NCBI GenBank assembly: GCA_035560795.1
Contig: DATMYV010000018.1
Coordinates: 1 to 64,000, forward strand
Source: Longilinea sp035560795
GTDB lineage: Bacteria > Chloroflexota > Anaerolineae > Anaerolineales > Anaerolineaceae
DNA length: 64,000 nt
Direction: 5' to 3'
The number at the start of each line of letters is the position of its first letter. Position 1 is the first letter of the stretch. The position numbers were made by a program, and so were the translations under genes. Below the pieces are notes generated by a model. That model ran no database searches and was not told where the DNA came from. It saw only the letters and a program-made list of their open reading frames with translations. This document shows positions 48,288 to 57,064 of the stretch, piece by piece.

Positions 48288-49529
48288 TTACGGCAACAAA
48301 CGCTTAAGGAACTCTTTGATCTTCTCAAAATCGACATTCGTACCACGTCCTCCTTTGTGTGTACCGCGGCTGGGGCGGACCTGCATGGTCTCGCTCATCA
48401 GCAGCGCCCAATAAAGAAGGCCAACGCTGGTGGAGTAAGCCGGCGAGTTAAGCTGGTCAGTCAAGCCGACCAGGTTTTCAGGGCGGGCCAGCCGGACCGG
48501 CATACCCATAACCTTGCCGCCCAGGGTGCGCATGCCAGGCAGCAAACTCGAACCGCCTGTGAGCACCATGCCAGCCGGCAGCAGACCATCATAACCGGAG
48601 CGTTTGATCTCCTGTAAGACCAGTTCGAAGATTTCCTCTACTCTGGCTTCAATGATGTGGGCCAGCTCTTTTCGGCTGACCTGAGCAGGGCGTTCCTCAC
48701 CGAAACCCCGCACGGTAAAGGTTTCTTCGTCACCGATCTCGCCTTCAACAGCGTGACCGTTGGCTTTTTTGATATCCTCAGCCTGCGGAAGGGAAAGCCG
48801 CAGCCCGTGGGCAATATCCGAAGTAATGTGATTTCCTCCGACCGCCAGCACCATGGTGTGCCAGATATCGCCATCAATATAGATGGCCAGATCGGTGGTA
48901 CCGCCGCCAATGTCGCACACCACAACGCCCATCTGGCGTTCTGTTTCAGAGAGTACGACTTCAGCAGATGCCAGGGGATTGAGCACGAATTGCGAAACTT
49001 CCACGCCGGCGGCCTGCACGCACTCGCGCAGGTTTTCGACTGTGGAGGCAGAGGCGGTGATGATGTGGGCTTCCACTTCCAGCCGGTAGCCATGCATGCC
49101 AACCGGGGTGCGAATGCCGTCCTGTCCGTCGACGATGAAACCACGTTGAATGACGTGAATAATCTCACGATTATGCGGGATGGCCACGGCCTGGGCCGCT
49201 TCCAACGCACGCGCAACGTCGTCTTCATCAATTACGCCGCCGGTGATGCCAACAACGCCGCGGCTGTTGACGGATGAGACATTAGCGCCAGCCAGGCTGA
49301 CTAGCGCTGAAGTGATTTCAAGGCCTGAAGTTCGTTGTGCTTTTTCCACCGAACGGGCAATAGCCTGCGATGCGGCAGCCAGGTCAACGATCGTGCCTTT
49401 GCGAATACCCTGGGAGGGCTCGATACCAACACCCAGGATGCGCAGGCTATGCTCGCCTTCGACTCTAGCTACCAGAGTGCAAATTTTTGTCGTGCCGATG
49501 TCGATACCGACTACAATGGGTTCGTCCAT
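48288..49529 (-). CDS. ftsA: Cell division protein FtsA
   Basis: 413 aa. Actin-fold protein that tethers FtsZ to the membrane. Visible: phosphate-1 VVGIDIGTTKICTLVA near 6-21, phosphate-2 VCDIGGGTTDLAIY near 209-222 and TGGSSLLPGM near 340, plus the SHS2/1C subdomain. The C-terminal VDFEKIKEFLKRLLP is the expected amphipathic membrane helix. Start ATG follows the ftsQ stop by 6 bases. Confidence 0.97.
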   Translation of the reverse strand: MDEPIVVGIDIGTTKICTLVARVEGEHSLRILGVGIEPSQGIRKGTIVDLAAASQAIARSVEKAQRTSGLEITSALVSLAGANVSSVNSRGVVGITGGVIDEDDVARALEAAQAVAIPHNREIIHVIQRGFIVDGQDGIRTPVGMHGYRLEVEAHIITASASTVENLRECVQAAGVEVSQFVLNPLASAEVVLSETERQMGVVVCDIGGGTTDLAIYIDGDIWHTMVLAVGGNHITSDIAHGLRLSLPQAEDIKKANGHAVEGEIGDEETFTVRGFGEERPAQVSRKELAHIIEARVEEIFELVLQEIKRSGYDGLLPAGMVLTGGSSLLPGMRTLGGKVMGMPVRLARPENLVGLTDQLNSPAYSTSVGLLYWALLMSETMQVRPSRGTHKGGRGTNVDFEKIKEFLKRLLP

Positions 49530-49535
49530 GGCGTC

Positions 49536-50591
49536 CTACTCCGTTCGGAAGAAGGGAGCATTAAGATGCTCCACGCTGATCATCACAGGCGTTATTCCAC
49601 GCTCGGTGAGTTGTTGAACGATCGTTTCATACTCAGCCAGTCTGGTATCCAATTGGTTCAGGTCGTTCCCGATGAAAACTTTCCAGCCGCGGGTATCCAT
49701 CCACCCCAAACCGTCAGAGGTGCTGTAGGCAAGTGTGGTTCCTTCTGGAACCTGGCCGCTCAATTTTAATGCGGCTGATAACAGGTGGATGTTCATTACA
49801 CTGCCTTCGCCGGTAGTACTGGGTGTCTTAAGTGCTGCCAGCAGATCCGCAGCGGTTGTACCATCAGCTTTAGCACTGCCAGCAGATGCTGTAGTGGAAG
49901 GCGTTAATTCAGGCAGCCCGTCGGCCTGCAAGGTCACCAAGCCAGCAACTTCCCCACGGGCTGGGATGAGGACGCCTTCCGGGTCGATCCAAACCGTTTG
50001 TTCTGGCATCTGCCAGGCAACCACTGGTTGCCGTTCGCGGACGCGGATTTCTATTTTGGCTGGCAGCCCGATTTTCACCTGGATGTCGGTCAATTCAGGA
50101 AAGAGGGCAGCAACCTGAGCCTTTACGTTTTCCGTGTTGAGATCAAGCGCAGCAGTTCCGTCAATTTTTAGTGCGGTCTCGATATCTGACGCACTTAAGC
50201 GCTGCAAGCCGCTCATTTTTAAGGAGGAGACTTCGAACATCGAGCCGCTTAACATCACAAAAATGCCGATCAGCATGACTGCAACCAATAGTCCAGAGGC
50301 CAGACGCCATCCAGGGTTGACCATTGGCATGGAAGGCAGCCGTACTTCAACGCCGGAGGCTTCCAGGTTGTAGTAGTACTGGCGGCGAACATTGCCCCGG
50401 GCGCTTTGATGTACCGGGCGGGCACCTCTCACTGTGGCAGCCGAACCGCGCATTACCAAGGGCTGGCTATTCGCCGCAGTCTTTGAACGTTTGGTGACAT
50501 GCTCCAGGCGGGTCTGCGTTTCCTGCGTGCGGCGTTGGCGGACCTGATTGGACCGGGAATGGGTTTGTGTTGCAGTGGTTGGTTGGCTCAT
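49536..50591 (-). CDS. ftsQ: Cell division protein FtsQ/DivIB
   Basis: 351 aa. A basic cytoplasmic N-terminus of about 95 residues, one membrane helix (LASGLLVAVMLIGIFVMLSG near 93-112), then a POTRA-type region (MFEVSSLKMSGLQRLSASDIETALKI) and an FtsQ beta domain (WQMPEQTVWIDPEGVLIP near 180-197). It belongs to the periplasmic FtsQLB divisome complex. The start overlaps the ddl stop as ATGA. The extended basic, Thr/Gln-rich head is longer than in E. coli. Confidence 0.92.
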   Translation of the reverse strand: MSQPTTATQTHSRSNQVRQRRTQETQTRLEHVTKRSKTAANSQPLVMRGSAATVRGARPVHQSARGNVRRQYYYNLEASGVEVRLPSMPMVNPGWRLASGLLVAVMLIGIFVMLSGSMFEVSSLKMSGLQRLSASDIETALKIDGTAALDLNTENVKAQVAALFPELTDIQVKIGLPAKIEIRVRERQPVVAWQMPEQTVWIDPEGVLIPARGEVAGLVTLQADGLPELTPSTTASAGSAKADGTTAADLLAALKTPSTTGEGSVMNIHLLSAALKLSGQVPEGTTLAYSTSDGLGWMDTRGWKVFIGNDLNQLDTRLAEYETIVQQLTERGITPVMISVEHLNAPFFRTE

Positions 50592-51697
50592 GCACTCCTC
50601 CTGTACTGGCGTTCGGTGCGTTGTTGATCGGCGTTGCGCTCAAGCGCCAGTAATACCAGGCGATCGACCAATTCAGGGTATGAAATTCCAGCGGCTTCCC
50701 ACAATTTGGGATACATACTGATATTGGTGAAACCTGGAATTGTGTTGACTTCGCTGACAAAGATTTCGCCGGTGATTTCGTTGAAAAGAAAATCCACGCG
50801 TGCCATGCCAGCACAATCGATCGCCCGATAGATAGCGACCGCCAAATTTTGGATTTCTTCCTGCTTGCCTTCCGTCAGGCTGGCAGGAATAATTAATTCG
50901 GAGCGGTCGTCAATATATTTCGCGTTATAGGTGTAGAAATCGTCCGAAGGACGAATCTCTCCTGCCATGGAAGCAAATGGTTTGTCGTTTCCTAACACGC
51001 TTACTTCAAGTTCGCGCGGCTTATCCAGCCCGCGTTCCACCAACACGCGGCGATCAAAGCGGGCGGCATCCAATAAACCCTCATACAAATCCGAGCGGCT
51101 GCGCACCTTGCTGATGCCGACTGAGGATCCAAGATTGGCAGGTTTGGTGAATAGCGGATAGGGGGCAATTTTTTCGCAGGCAGCAATGGCCTCGTCGATG
51201 TTTTTTTCCACCTGGTTACGGGTGAAAGTGATGGATTCAAGAACCGGGATGCCGTTGGCCCGCATGACGTCTTTGAAGAGTGCTTTATCCATACCCACTG
51301 AAGAAGCCAAAACGCCGGCGCCAACGTACGGCAAACCGATCAGCTCAAAAAGTCCCTGGATGGTACCATCTTCGCCGTACGTCCCATGCAGGATAGGGAA
51401 GATTACGTCCAGATCAACGTAGGGCGTCAAAGATTGTCCCTGCATCGCAAAAAGGGTACGTTGACCAGCCTGGGGTAGGAGCGTAACCGGGGTGAGATGT
51501 CCAGTTTTGCCTTGCTCCAGAGCATCCAATGCGTCTTTGCCGGCTAACCACTGGCCCGTGTGAGTGATGCCGATGGGATAAATTTCATATCGATCCGGAT
51601 TTAGCACCTTTAAAACGGAGCGTGCGGACATGAGTGAAACTTCATGTTCGCCAGAACGCCCACCAAAAAGGATGCCGATGCGGATTTTGTTGCTCAT
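50588..51697 (-). CDS. ddl: D-alanine--D-alanine ligase
   Basis: 369 aa. Joins two D-Ala with ATP for the murein pentapeptide. Visible: ILFGGRSGEHEVSLMSARSVL near 8-28, ILHGTYGEDGTIQGLFELIGLPYVGAG near 100-126, MDKALFKDVM near 133, the glycine-rich loop NLGSSVGIS near 183 and EVNTIPGFTNISMYPKLWEAAG near 320. I start at MSNKIRIG (51697), which has AAAGGA upstream and avoids overlap with murB. ATGA overlap with ftsQ. Confidence 0.96.
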   Translation of the reverse strand: MSNKIRIGILFGGRSGEHEVSLMSARSVLKVLNPDRYEIYPIGITHTGQWLAGKDALDALEQGKTGHLTPVTLLPQAGQRTLFAMQGQSLTPYVDLDVIFPILHGTYGEDGTIQGLFELIGLPYVGAGVLASSVGMDKALFKDVMRANGIPVLESITFTRNQVEKNIDEAIAACEKIAPYPLFTKPANLGSSVGISKVRSRSDLYEGLLDAARFDRRVLVERGLDKPRELEVSVLGNDKPFASMAGEIRPSDDFYTYNAKYIDDRSELIIPASLTEGKQEEIQNLAVAIYRAIDCAGMARVDFLFNEITGEIFVSEVNTIPGFTNISMYPKLWEAAGISYPELVDRLVLLALERNADQQRTERQYRRSA

Positions 51698-51713
51698 GAA
51701 TTCCTTTCCGCCA

Positions 51714-52667
51714 TTAATTGGTTGACCCATCGTTCAATTCCCAATCGCCAAGCAATTCCACTTCCAACTCCAGCGTGATGCCAAACTTTTGTTGCACCGC
51801 GTTTCGGGCCGTTTGGATCATTTTCCAAATATCGCTGGCGGTTGCCTGATCGTTGTTGACAAAGAAATTGGCATGAATGGGGCTGATTTCCACGCCGCCT
51901 ACCCGTGTTCCTTTTAATCCGGCTGCCTCAATCAGCCTTCCAGCGTAATCACCTGCTGGATTCTTGAACATGGATCCTAAACTTGCACCGGGCGGTTGCG
52001 TCTGGCGGCGCTGGGCCGCGTTGGCATCCATCTGCTCCTGAACGAATTGCTGCGTGCCAGGGGTGAGCTTCATGCGCGCGGCCAGGATGATTGCCTGTCC
52101 GGGGTTGCGCTTGAGTGCGCTGGATCGATAGCTGTATGCCATTTGCTCAACAGTCCAGGTTTGTTTACCTTGATTTCGATGCAAGATTTCTGCCAGCACC
52201 AGGTTGCCAGCCATGTCGCCGCCATGCGCGCCAGCGTTGCCGTAGACCGCTCCGCCCACCGAACCCGGAATGGTGGCGGCCCATTCAAGACCGCTCAAAC
52301 CGCGCAGTGCCACCTGGCGTGCCACGCTGCCCAGATTAGCGCCTGACTCGGCCAATACGGTCACGGGTTCGGAATGAGCATCGATCTTGACGTTGCGTGT
52401 GCGGTTGATGATCACAACGCTGCTTAAGCCCTTGTCGCTGACAAGAATATTCGAGCCTGAGCCGAGCAGGTAAAACGGCACATCGTGTTCCCACAATTTC
52501 TGGGCAGCCCGTTCAAGGTCCTCAGTGGTGTGCGCAATCAACATGGCTTCAGCATTACCACCGACGCGCGCAGTGGTGTAATTTGCCATGCTAACGTTTT
52601 CCTGCAGGCGGTCGCCAAACAGGTTGCGCAGCTCAGAAATGGAGGACTTGAAGGACGAAGGTTTCAT
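51714..52667 (-). CDS. murB: UDP-N-acetylenolpyruvoylglucosamine reductase MurB
   Basis: 317 aa, type II MurB size. Reduces UDP-enolpyruvyl-GlcNAc to UDP-MurNAc with FAD. Visible: FAD-binding LLGSGSNILVSDKGL near 68-82, GLSGLEWAATIPGSVGGAVYGNAGAHGGDM near 119-148, YRSSALKR near 180, and the catalytic Ser in ASLGSMFKNPAGDYAGRLIEAAGLKG near 233-258. It lies 14 bases after a 64-codon ORF. Confidence 0.96.
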   Translation of the reverse strand: MKPSSFKSSISELRNLFGDRLQENVSMANYTTARVGGNAEAMLIAHTTEDLERAAQKLWEHDVPFYLLGSGSNILVSDKGLSSVVIINRTRNVKIDAHSEPVTVLAESGANLGSVARQVALRGLSGLEWAATIPGSVGGAVYGNAGAHGGDMAGNLVLAEILHRNQGKQTWTVEQMAYSYRSSALKRNPGQAIILAARMKLTPGTQQFVQEQMDANAAQRRQTQPPGASLGSMFKNPAGDYAGRLIEAAGLKGTRVGGVEISPIHANFFVNNDQATASDIWKMIQTARNAVQQKFGITLELEVELLGDWELNDGSTN

Positions 52668-52681
52668 GCGAATGGTTTTAT

Positions 52682-52876
52682 CTACAGGTCTTTCAACCGG
52701 TCAATCAGCTTGTTGACGAGCTTTTCACGATCCCGTAATTCCAGGTCGTCATAAACCGCCAGGGGTTTGTCGGCCGGTTTGAAATTCGCGCGGGATTGTT
52801 CGCCGGGTTCCGTACGTGCGCCAGACATGAGTGGCGAATCTTGATTGTGGTGGCGTTTCGTTTTTGGATCAGGCAT
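52682..52876 (-). CDS. Small 64-aa hypothetical protein between murC and murB
   Basis: MPDPKTKRHH is preceded by GGAGG at ideal spacing, and the frame fills the gap between murC (8-base overlap) and murB, so it is likely real. The first half is polar and disordered-looking; the second half (YDDLELRDREKLVNKLIDRLKDL) looks like one amphipathic helix. It has no signal or membrane segment. Function unknown; position suggests a small cytoplasmic factor tied to murein synthesis or the divisome. Confidence 0.7.
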   Translation of the reverse strand: MPDPKTKRHHNQDSPLMSGARTEPGEQSRANFKPADKPLAVYDDLELRDREKLVNKLIDRLKDL

Positions 52877-54248
52877 GTGATTCCTCCTTGCGGCGCAATG
52901 CCGATAAAACCTGTGAACTGACCTGGTCAGCATCTCCGGCGGAAAGCACCAACAACACATCGCCAGGTTTCAATTCAGCAATAAGCGTATCGCGGATATC
53001 CGCCAGTTCAGGAATGTAGCGGGCGTTGCCGTGTTGCATTTGTGCAACGACCTGTGCCGCGGAAAAGCCGGTTTCTTTCTCACGCGCGGCATAAATGGCA
53101 GTCACAATCACGCAATCAGCATCGTTGAAGGCGCGGGTGAAGTCAGCCAGCAGCATCTGAGTGCGCGAGTAAGTATGCGGCTGCCAGACCGCCCAGATAC
53201 GGCTCTCAGGAAAGCGGACGCGGGCTGCTGCCAGGGTCGCACGGATTTCGGTTGGGTGATGCGCGTAGTCATCAATAAGCGTAATTCCACTAACCTCTCC
53301 GCGCACATCAAAACGGCGGCCAGTGCCCAGGAATGCGTCCAAAGCAGCGGCAGCATTCGCGCCATTGATTTTCAATTCCTGCGCGACCGCAAATGCCGCC
53401 AACGCATTGCGTACATTATGTTCACCGGGTACTTGCAGTGAAATGTGCCCTAACGAGGTTCCCAGAGGGGATTGCACATCAAAAGAGAACCCTCCAACCA
53501 GGTTGCGTTGGATATTATTACCCCGCAGATCTGCCCCCGGTTTTAGACCGTATGTGACCACGCGGCATCCGGGCGGAATTGCGCCGGCCAATGAGGCAGA
53601 CTGGGTATTGTCTGCATTGGTGATGAGCAGCCCGCCTGGCTGAAGTTTGTCAGCAAAGGCTGTAAAGGCCGCCATATATTCAGCGGGGGTGGGGAAGCAG
53701 TCAGGATGATCATGTTCCATCATCGTCACGACCGCGATTTGCGGATGCAGGCCAAGAAACATATTGTCGTATTCATCTGCTTCGATGACAAAAGTTTTTC
53801 CCTGACCGGCATGTGCATTATTGCCCAGGTTCTTGGAGACGCCGCCGATGATATAACTTGGATCCAGTCCGCAGGCGGTCAGCAACCAGGCTGTCATTGC
53901 GGTGGTTGTCGTCTTGCCGTGTGTTCCGGCGACGGCGATGCCGACCCGACCGCTCATGAGCTTTCCAAGGAATTCGGCTCGCTTGAGAACCGGGATGCCA
54001 GCGGTCAGGGCAGCCTGGACTTCCGGATTGGAATCGGGGATGGCCGAAGACCGTATCACCAGGTCAGCGCCGCCAATATTCTCGGCAGTATGACCGGCGA
54101 AAACGGTCGCCCCGGCAGTTGCCAGCTCGCGCGCCTGTTCGGAGAGGACCCGGTCAGAACCGCTGACCGAATACCCGCTCTCCAGAAGGAGCCGGGCGAT
54201 GGCGGATAATCCGCTGCCACCGATGCCAATCAAGTGAACGTGAGTCAT
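52869..54248 (-). CDS. murC: UDP-N-acetylmuramate--L-alanine ligase MurC
   Basis: 459 aa. Adds L-Ala to UDP-MurNAc. Visible: VHLIGIGGSGLSAIARLL at 4-21, ATP loop GTHGKTTTTAMTAWLL near 107-122, EADEYDNMFL near 155, the DYAHHPTEI stretch near 325 and QPHTYSRT near 352. The start shares one base with the stop of the CvpA-like gene. Position between murG and murB is usual for dcw clusters, here with extra small genes on either side. Confidence 0.97.
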   Translation of the reverse strand: MTHVHLIGIGGSGLSAIARLLLESGYSVSGSDRVLSEQARELATAGATVFAGHTAENIGGADLVIRSSAIPDSNPEVQAALTAGIPVLKRAEFLGKLMSGRVGIAVAGTHGKTTTTAMTAWLLTACGLDPSYIIGGVSKNLGNNAHAGQGKTFVIEADEYDNMFLGLHPQIAVVTMMEHDHPDCFPTPAEYMAAFTAFADKLQPGGLLITNADNTQSASLAGAIPPGCRVVTYGLKPGADLRGNNIQRNLVGGFSFDVQSPLGTSLGHISLQVPGEHNVRNALAAFAVAQELKINGANAAAALDAFLGTGRRFDVRGEVSGITLIDDYAHHPTEIRATLAAARVRFPESRIWAVWQPHTYSRTQMLLADFTRAFNDADCVIVTAIYAAREKETGFSAAQVVAQMQHGNARYIPELADIRDTLIAELKPGDVLLVLSAGDADQVSSQVLSALRRKEESHA

Positions 54249-54787
54249 TAGATGAACACCACCAGGACGAAAACAAAAGCGATTGCTACGGCAAAATAAA
54301 TGGCCGGGCTGCCTAACCAGTGCGGCGGCAGGAAGGTAAGCAAACGGATGGCCGCGTCACCGAGCGTGGTACCAGCAACCGGGGCGATAACGATTGGAAA
54401 TGGGTAATGGGCTTCGTTCATATAGAACCAGAGCGAACCGACGATCAAATAGCCGTTAAACCCGCCAAGAAAAATTCCCAGCATGCTGTCCTGCAAGCGT
54501 TCGCGGACAAAACGTCCGCTCTCGGCCAGTTTGGGCAGCTTCGGCGTCTGGTAACCAAAAAACACCAGCGAGATAATGATGAGAGTCCTCATCCAAAACA
54601 AGGAGTTCGGTGCCGTCAAGGGCAGCGTATCGCGCACGAAGGGGACAAACCGTTCGAGAACGTTAATGATGAACATCCCCAGGATGACGCTAAAACTGAC
54701 CAACAACTCCCGCGCCCATCCGCGCATTCCGCCAATGAGAGCAAACATGATCACGTACATCCAGAAGATTGCACTCAATCCAATCAT
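54248..54787 (-). CDS. CvpA-like membrane protein in the dcw cluster
   Basis: 179 aa with about four hydrophobic helices (residues about 3-22, 28-45, 62-80, 155-178). The start IGLSAIFWMYVIMFALIGGMRGWARELLVSFSVILG resembles CvpA-family proteins (G-x-x-R-G-W-x-R-E-L motif). Family members are linked to colicin V export, envelope integrity and, in some bacteria, biofilm. Here it is coupled to both murG and murC by one-base overlaps, which suggests a role in wall synthesis; that part is inference. Confidence 0.72.
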   Translation of the reverse strand: MIGLSAIFWMYVIMFALIGGMRGWARELLVSFSVILGMFIINVLERFVPFVRDTLPLTAPNSLFWMRTLIIISLVFFGYQTPKLPKLAESGRFVRERLQDSMLGIFLGGFNGYLIVGSLWFYMNEAHYPFPIVIAPVAGTTLGDAAIRLLTFLPPHWLGSPAIYFAVAIAFVFVLVVFI

Positions 54788-55890
54788 CAGGCATTCCCTT
54801 TCCGCGGGGATGCACCCGCCAGCTCGCGCACGAACCCTGCAAGCTGTTGGCTGGCTTCCGGGTGAGCCAGAGATTTCATCGCAGCGCGCATGGCATTCAG
54901 TGATGCGGTGTCGCCCAATAATTCACTTACCATGGGCAGCAGTTGCAGTGATAGTTGTTCATCCGCGATCATGCGTGCAGCGCCTCGGTCGACCAGGTAG
55001 GAAGCGTTTACTTTCTGATAGCGCCAGGCATACGGATAAGGGACCAGGATAGCCGGGAGACCAAACAGCGGATATTCGCCTAACGTAGAAGCTCCGGCCC
55101 GTGAAACAACCACATCCGCGCTTGTCAGTGCAGCACCCATGTCGTGCAGGTAGGGGTAGGTATGGTAGCGTGCTGCCATGTCAGGATCAAGGTTTTTCTG
55201 AAAATCCTGAATTTCGGGCCAATCGAGCTGTCCCGTAAGGTGCAGCACCTGTGCAATTTTGAGGAGAGCGCCGAGATTTGCTGTAACCGCGCGGTTGATT
55301 GAGCGGGCGCCTTTGCTGCCGCCGGTCACCAGGATAACGGGTTGGTCAGGGACTAAATTCAGACTGTGGCGGGCTTGCGCCTGGGTGTAAACAGCTAATT
55401 CAGGACGGGTGGGGTAACCGCTGATTTCAATCCGGCTGTTCTTCGGGAAGAAGGCGCGTGAATCAGGAGTGGTGACGGCTATAATGCTGGCGAAACGACC
55501 CAGGAACTTGAGCGCCATGCCAGGTTCGATATCCGGAGAATAAAGAAGAGCAGGCAGTTTACGCGCAGCCAGAGCCATCGGGGCGGCCAGGTAGCCGCCG
55601 GTGTAGAAAAGGACATCCGGTCGGAATTGCTGCAGAATGCGGCGGGAAGCCAGAACGCCCCTGGCCAGTTTCGCAATATTTCCTGGCAAAGCTGTTAGAC
55701 CGACCCCGTGAACCCCGGCTGCGGGGATCGCGGCATATGGCACACCCTGGCGTTTCACTAGTTCGGCTTCCATACCGCCTTCACCTCCAACCCAGAGAAC
55801 CGTCACTTCATCATTCCCGAGGGATTGCAACACGGCCAGGGCGGGATACACTCCGCCGCCCGTTCCGCCTGCGCATATCAACAACCGCAC
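54787..55890 (-). CDS. murG: MurG glycosyltransferase (lipid II synthesis)
   Basis: 367 aa. Transfers GlcNAc to lipid I at the inner membrane face. Visible: LLICAGGTGGGVYPALAVLQSL at 3-24, GGYLAAPMALAAR near 98-110, VTGGSKGARSINRAV near 187-201 and SRAGASTLGEYPLFGLPAILVPYP near 256-279. The start is GTG at 55890, with GGAGG 7 bases upstream; the longer frame to 55941 has no ribosome site. This start lies inside ftsW, giving an 80-base overlap in a different frame. Confidence 0.95.
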   Translation of the reverse strand: MRLLICAGGTGGGVYPALAVLQSLGNDEVTVLWVGGEGGMEAELVKRQGVPYAAIPAAGVHGVGLTALPGNIAKLARGVLASRRILQQFRPDVLFYTGGYLAAPMALAARKLPALLYSPDIEPGMALKFLGRFASIIAVTTPDSRAFFPKNSRIEISGYPTRPELAVYTQAQARHSLNLVPDQPVILVTGGSKGARSINRAVTANLGALLKIAQVLHLTGQLDWPEIQDFQKNLDPDMAARYHTYPYLHDMGAALTSADVVVSRAGASTLGEYPLFGLPAILVPYPYAWRYQKVNASYLVDRGAARMIADEQLSLQLLPMVSELLGDTASLNAMRAAMKSLAHPEASQQLAGFVRELAGASPRKGNA

Positions 55891-57064
55891 TGAATGACCT
55901 CCGTTGTTTTGAATCGCTTTCCCGGTTGGAAATCCGGGCAACGCTCAATATCAAACCGATCGCAGCCAGACACATGACCAGACTTGAACCGCCTGCGCTG
56001 ATAAACGGCAGCGCATTTCCGGCAAAGGGCAGCAGGTTGACCATCACGCCCATGTTGATGCTTGCTTCCAACAGAATCCACAACGTGCAACCCGCGGCAA
56101 GCAATTTGCCCAGCATATCCGGCGCGCGCGATGCGATCGTCAGGCCGCGCCAGAGAATAATCAAATAGAGGATGATGATGCCGGTCGCTCCCAGCAGGCC
56201 GGTTTCTTCGGCAATGACCGCGAAAATGCTGTCGGTGTGAGCCACCGGTAGCCCGGTGAACTTGGTTGCGCCGCGCCCGATGCCGACCCCGAAAATGCCG
56301 CCGCGCACGACGGATTCGAGCGAGCGCTGCACGTGGTAGGAGGCTTCAACCGGGTCGCGCAAACCGGCCAGGTAGGGATCGAGGCGGGCTTTACCGGTAG
56401 GCATAACGGTGACCAGCAGCCAGGCAAGAGCTACAGCAACGACGATGATGATCAGGACTTGTTTCCAATCTACGCCAGCCAGAAAGAACATCAAAGCGCC
56501 CATGATGACGATGGTGAGCACAGCACTCAAATCGGGCTGCAGGATGATGATGCCGCCTGTGACGCCCAGGATGCCCGCCATTGGCAACAAACCGAAGCTG
56601 ATGTTATTGAGCACTTCCCGTTTAGCGTACAGCCAGAAGGAAAGGTAAATGATGATGGTCAGCTTTGCCAGCTCTGATGGCTGCACTGAACCGCCAAATA
56701 AAGCACGGCGGGCATTGAGACGGGTCTCGCCCGATGTCAGCACCAACACGAGCATGATCAGGGTCACCAACATCATGGGAACCACCAACTTCTGCAGGCG
56801 GTGATAATCAAACAGGCTGAGTCCGATCATTACCAAAGAACCGAGGAATGCCCAACGGATTTGATTGGTAAAGAAGAAGGCGGGGTTATCGCCGATTTCG
56901 AGCGACGCCCCCCAACTGGCGGAATAAACCATCAAGAGGCCAAAAGCCATCAGTGTTACCACCACCAACAATAAAGGAACATCCAGACCAAGACGCAATG
57001 ACTTGATGGTCTTGCTCTGCCGGATGGCATGATTAATAGTATTCACGGCAGTTGTTTCACCCAT
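55811..57064 (-). CDS. ftsW: SEDS peptidoglycan polymerase FtsW
   Basis: 417 aa with ten or so membrane helices. FtsW polymerises lipid II at the septum with its partner PBP. Visible: LMVYSAS near 44, RLNARRALFGGSVQPSELAKLTIIIYLSFW near 118, GRGATKFTGLPVAHTDSIFAVIAEETGLLG near 258-287 and PFISAGGSSLV near 350. The basic C-terminal tail after the last helix (about 30 residues, Arg-rich) is encoded over the first 80 bases of murG. Starts 21 bases inside the murD end, with GGGGAG upstream. Confidence 0.95.
   Translation of the reverse strand: MGETTAVNTINHAIRQSKTIKSLRLGLDVPLLLVVVTLMAFGLLMVYSASWGASLEIGDNPAFFFTNQIRWAFLGSLVMIGLSLFDYHRLQKLVVPMMLVTLIMLVLVLTSGETRLNARRALFGGSVQPSELAKLTIIIYLSFWLYAKREVLNNISFGLLPMAGILGVTGGIIILQPDLSAVLTIVIMGALMFFLAGVDWKQVLIIIVVAVALAWLLVTVMPTGKARLDPYLAGLRDPVEASYHVQRSLESVVRGGIFGVGIGRGATKFTGLPVAHTDSIFAVIAEETGLLGATGIIILYLIILWRGLTIASRAPDMLGKLLAAGCTLWILLEASINMGVMVNLLPFAGNALPFISAGGSSLVMCLAAIGLILSVARISNRESDSKQRRSFSAVVDMRRRNGRRSVSRPGRVAIPRE

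Noticed and set aside
55891..55941. Longer MurG start
   Set aside because: No ribosome site; the GTG at 55890 has GGAGG and begins at the usual MurG N-terminus.
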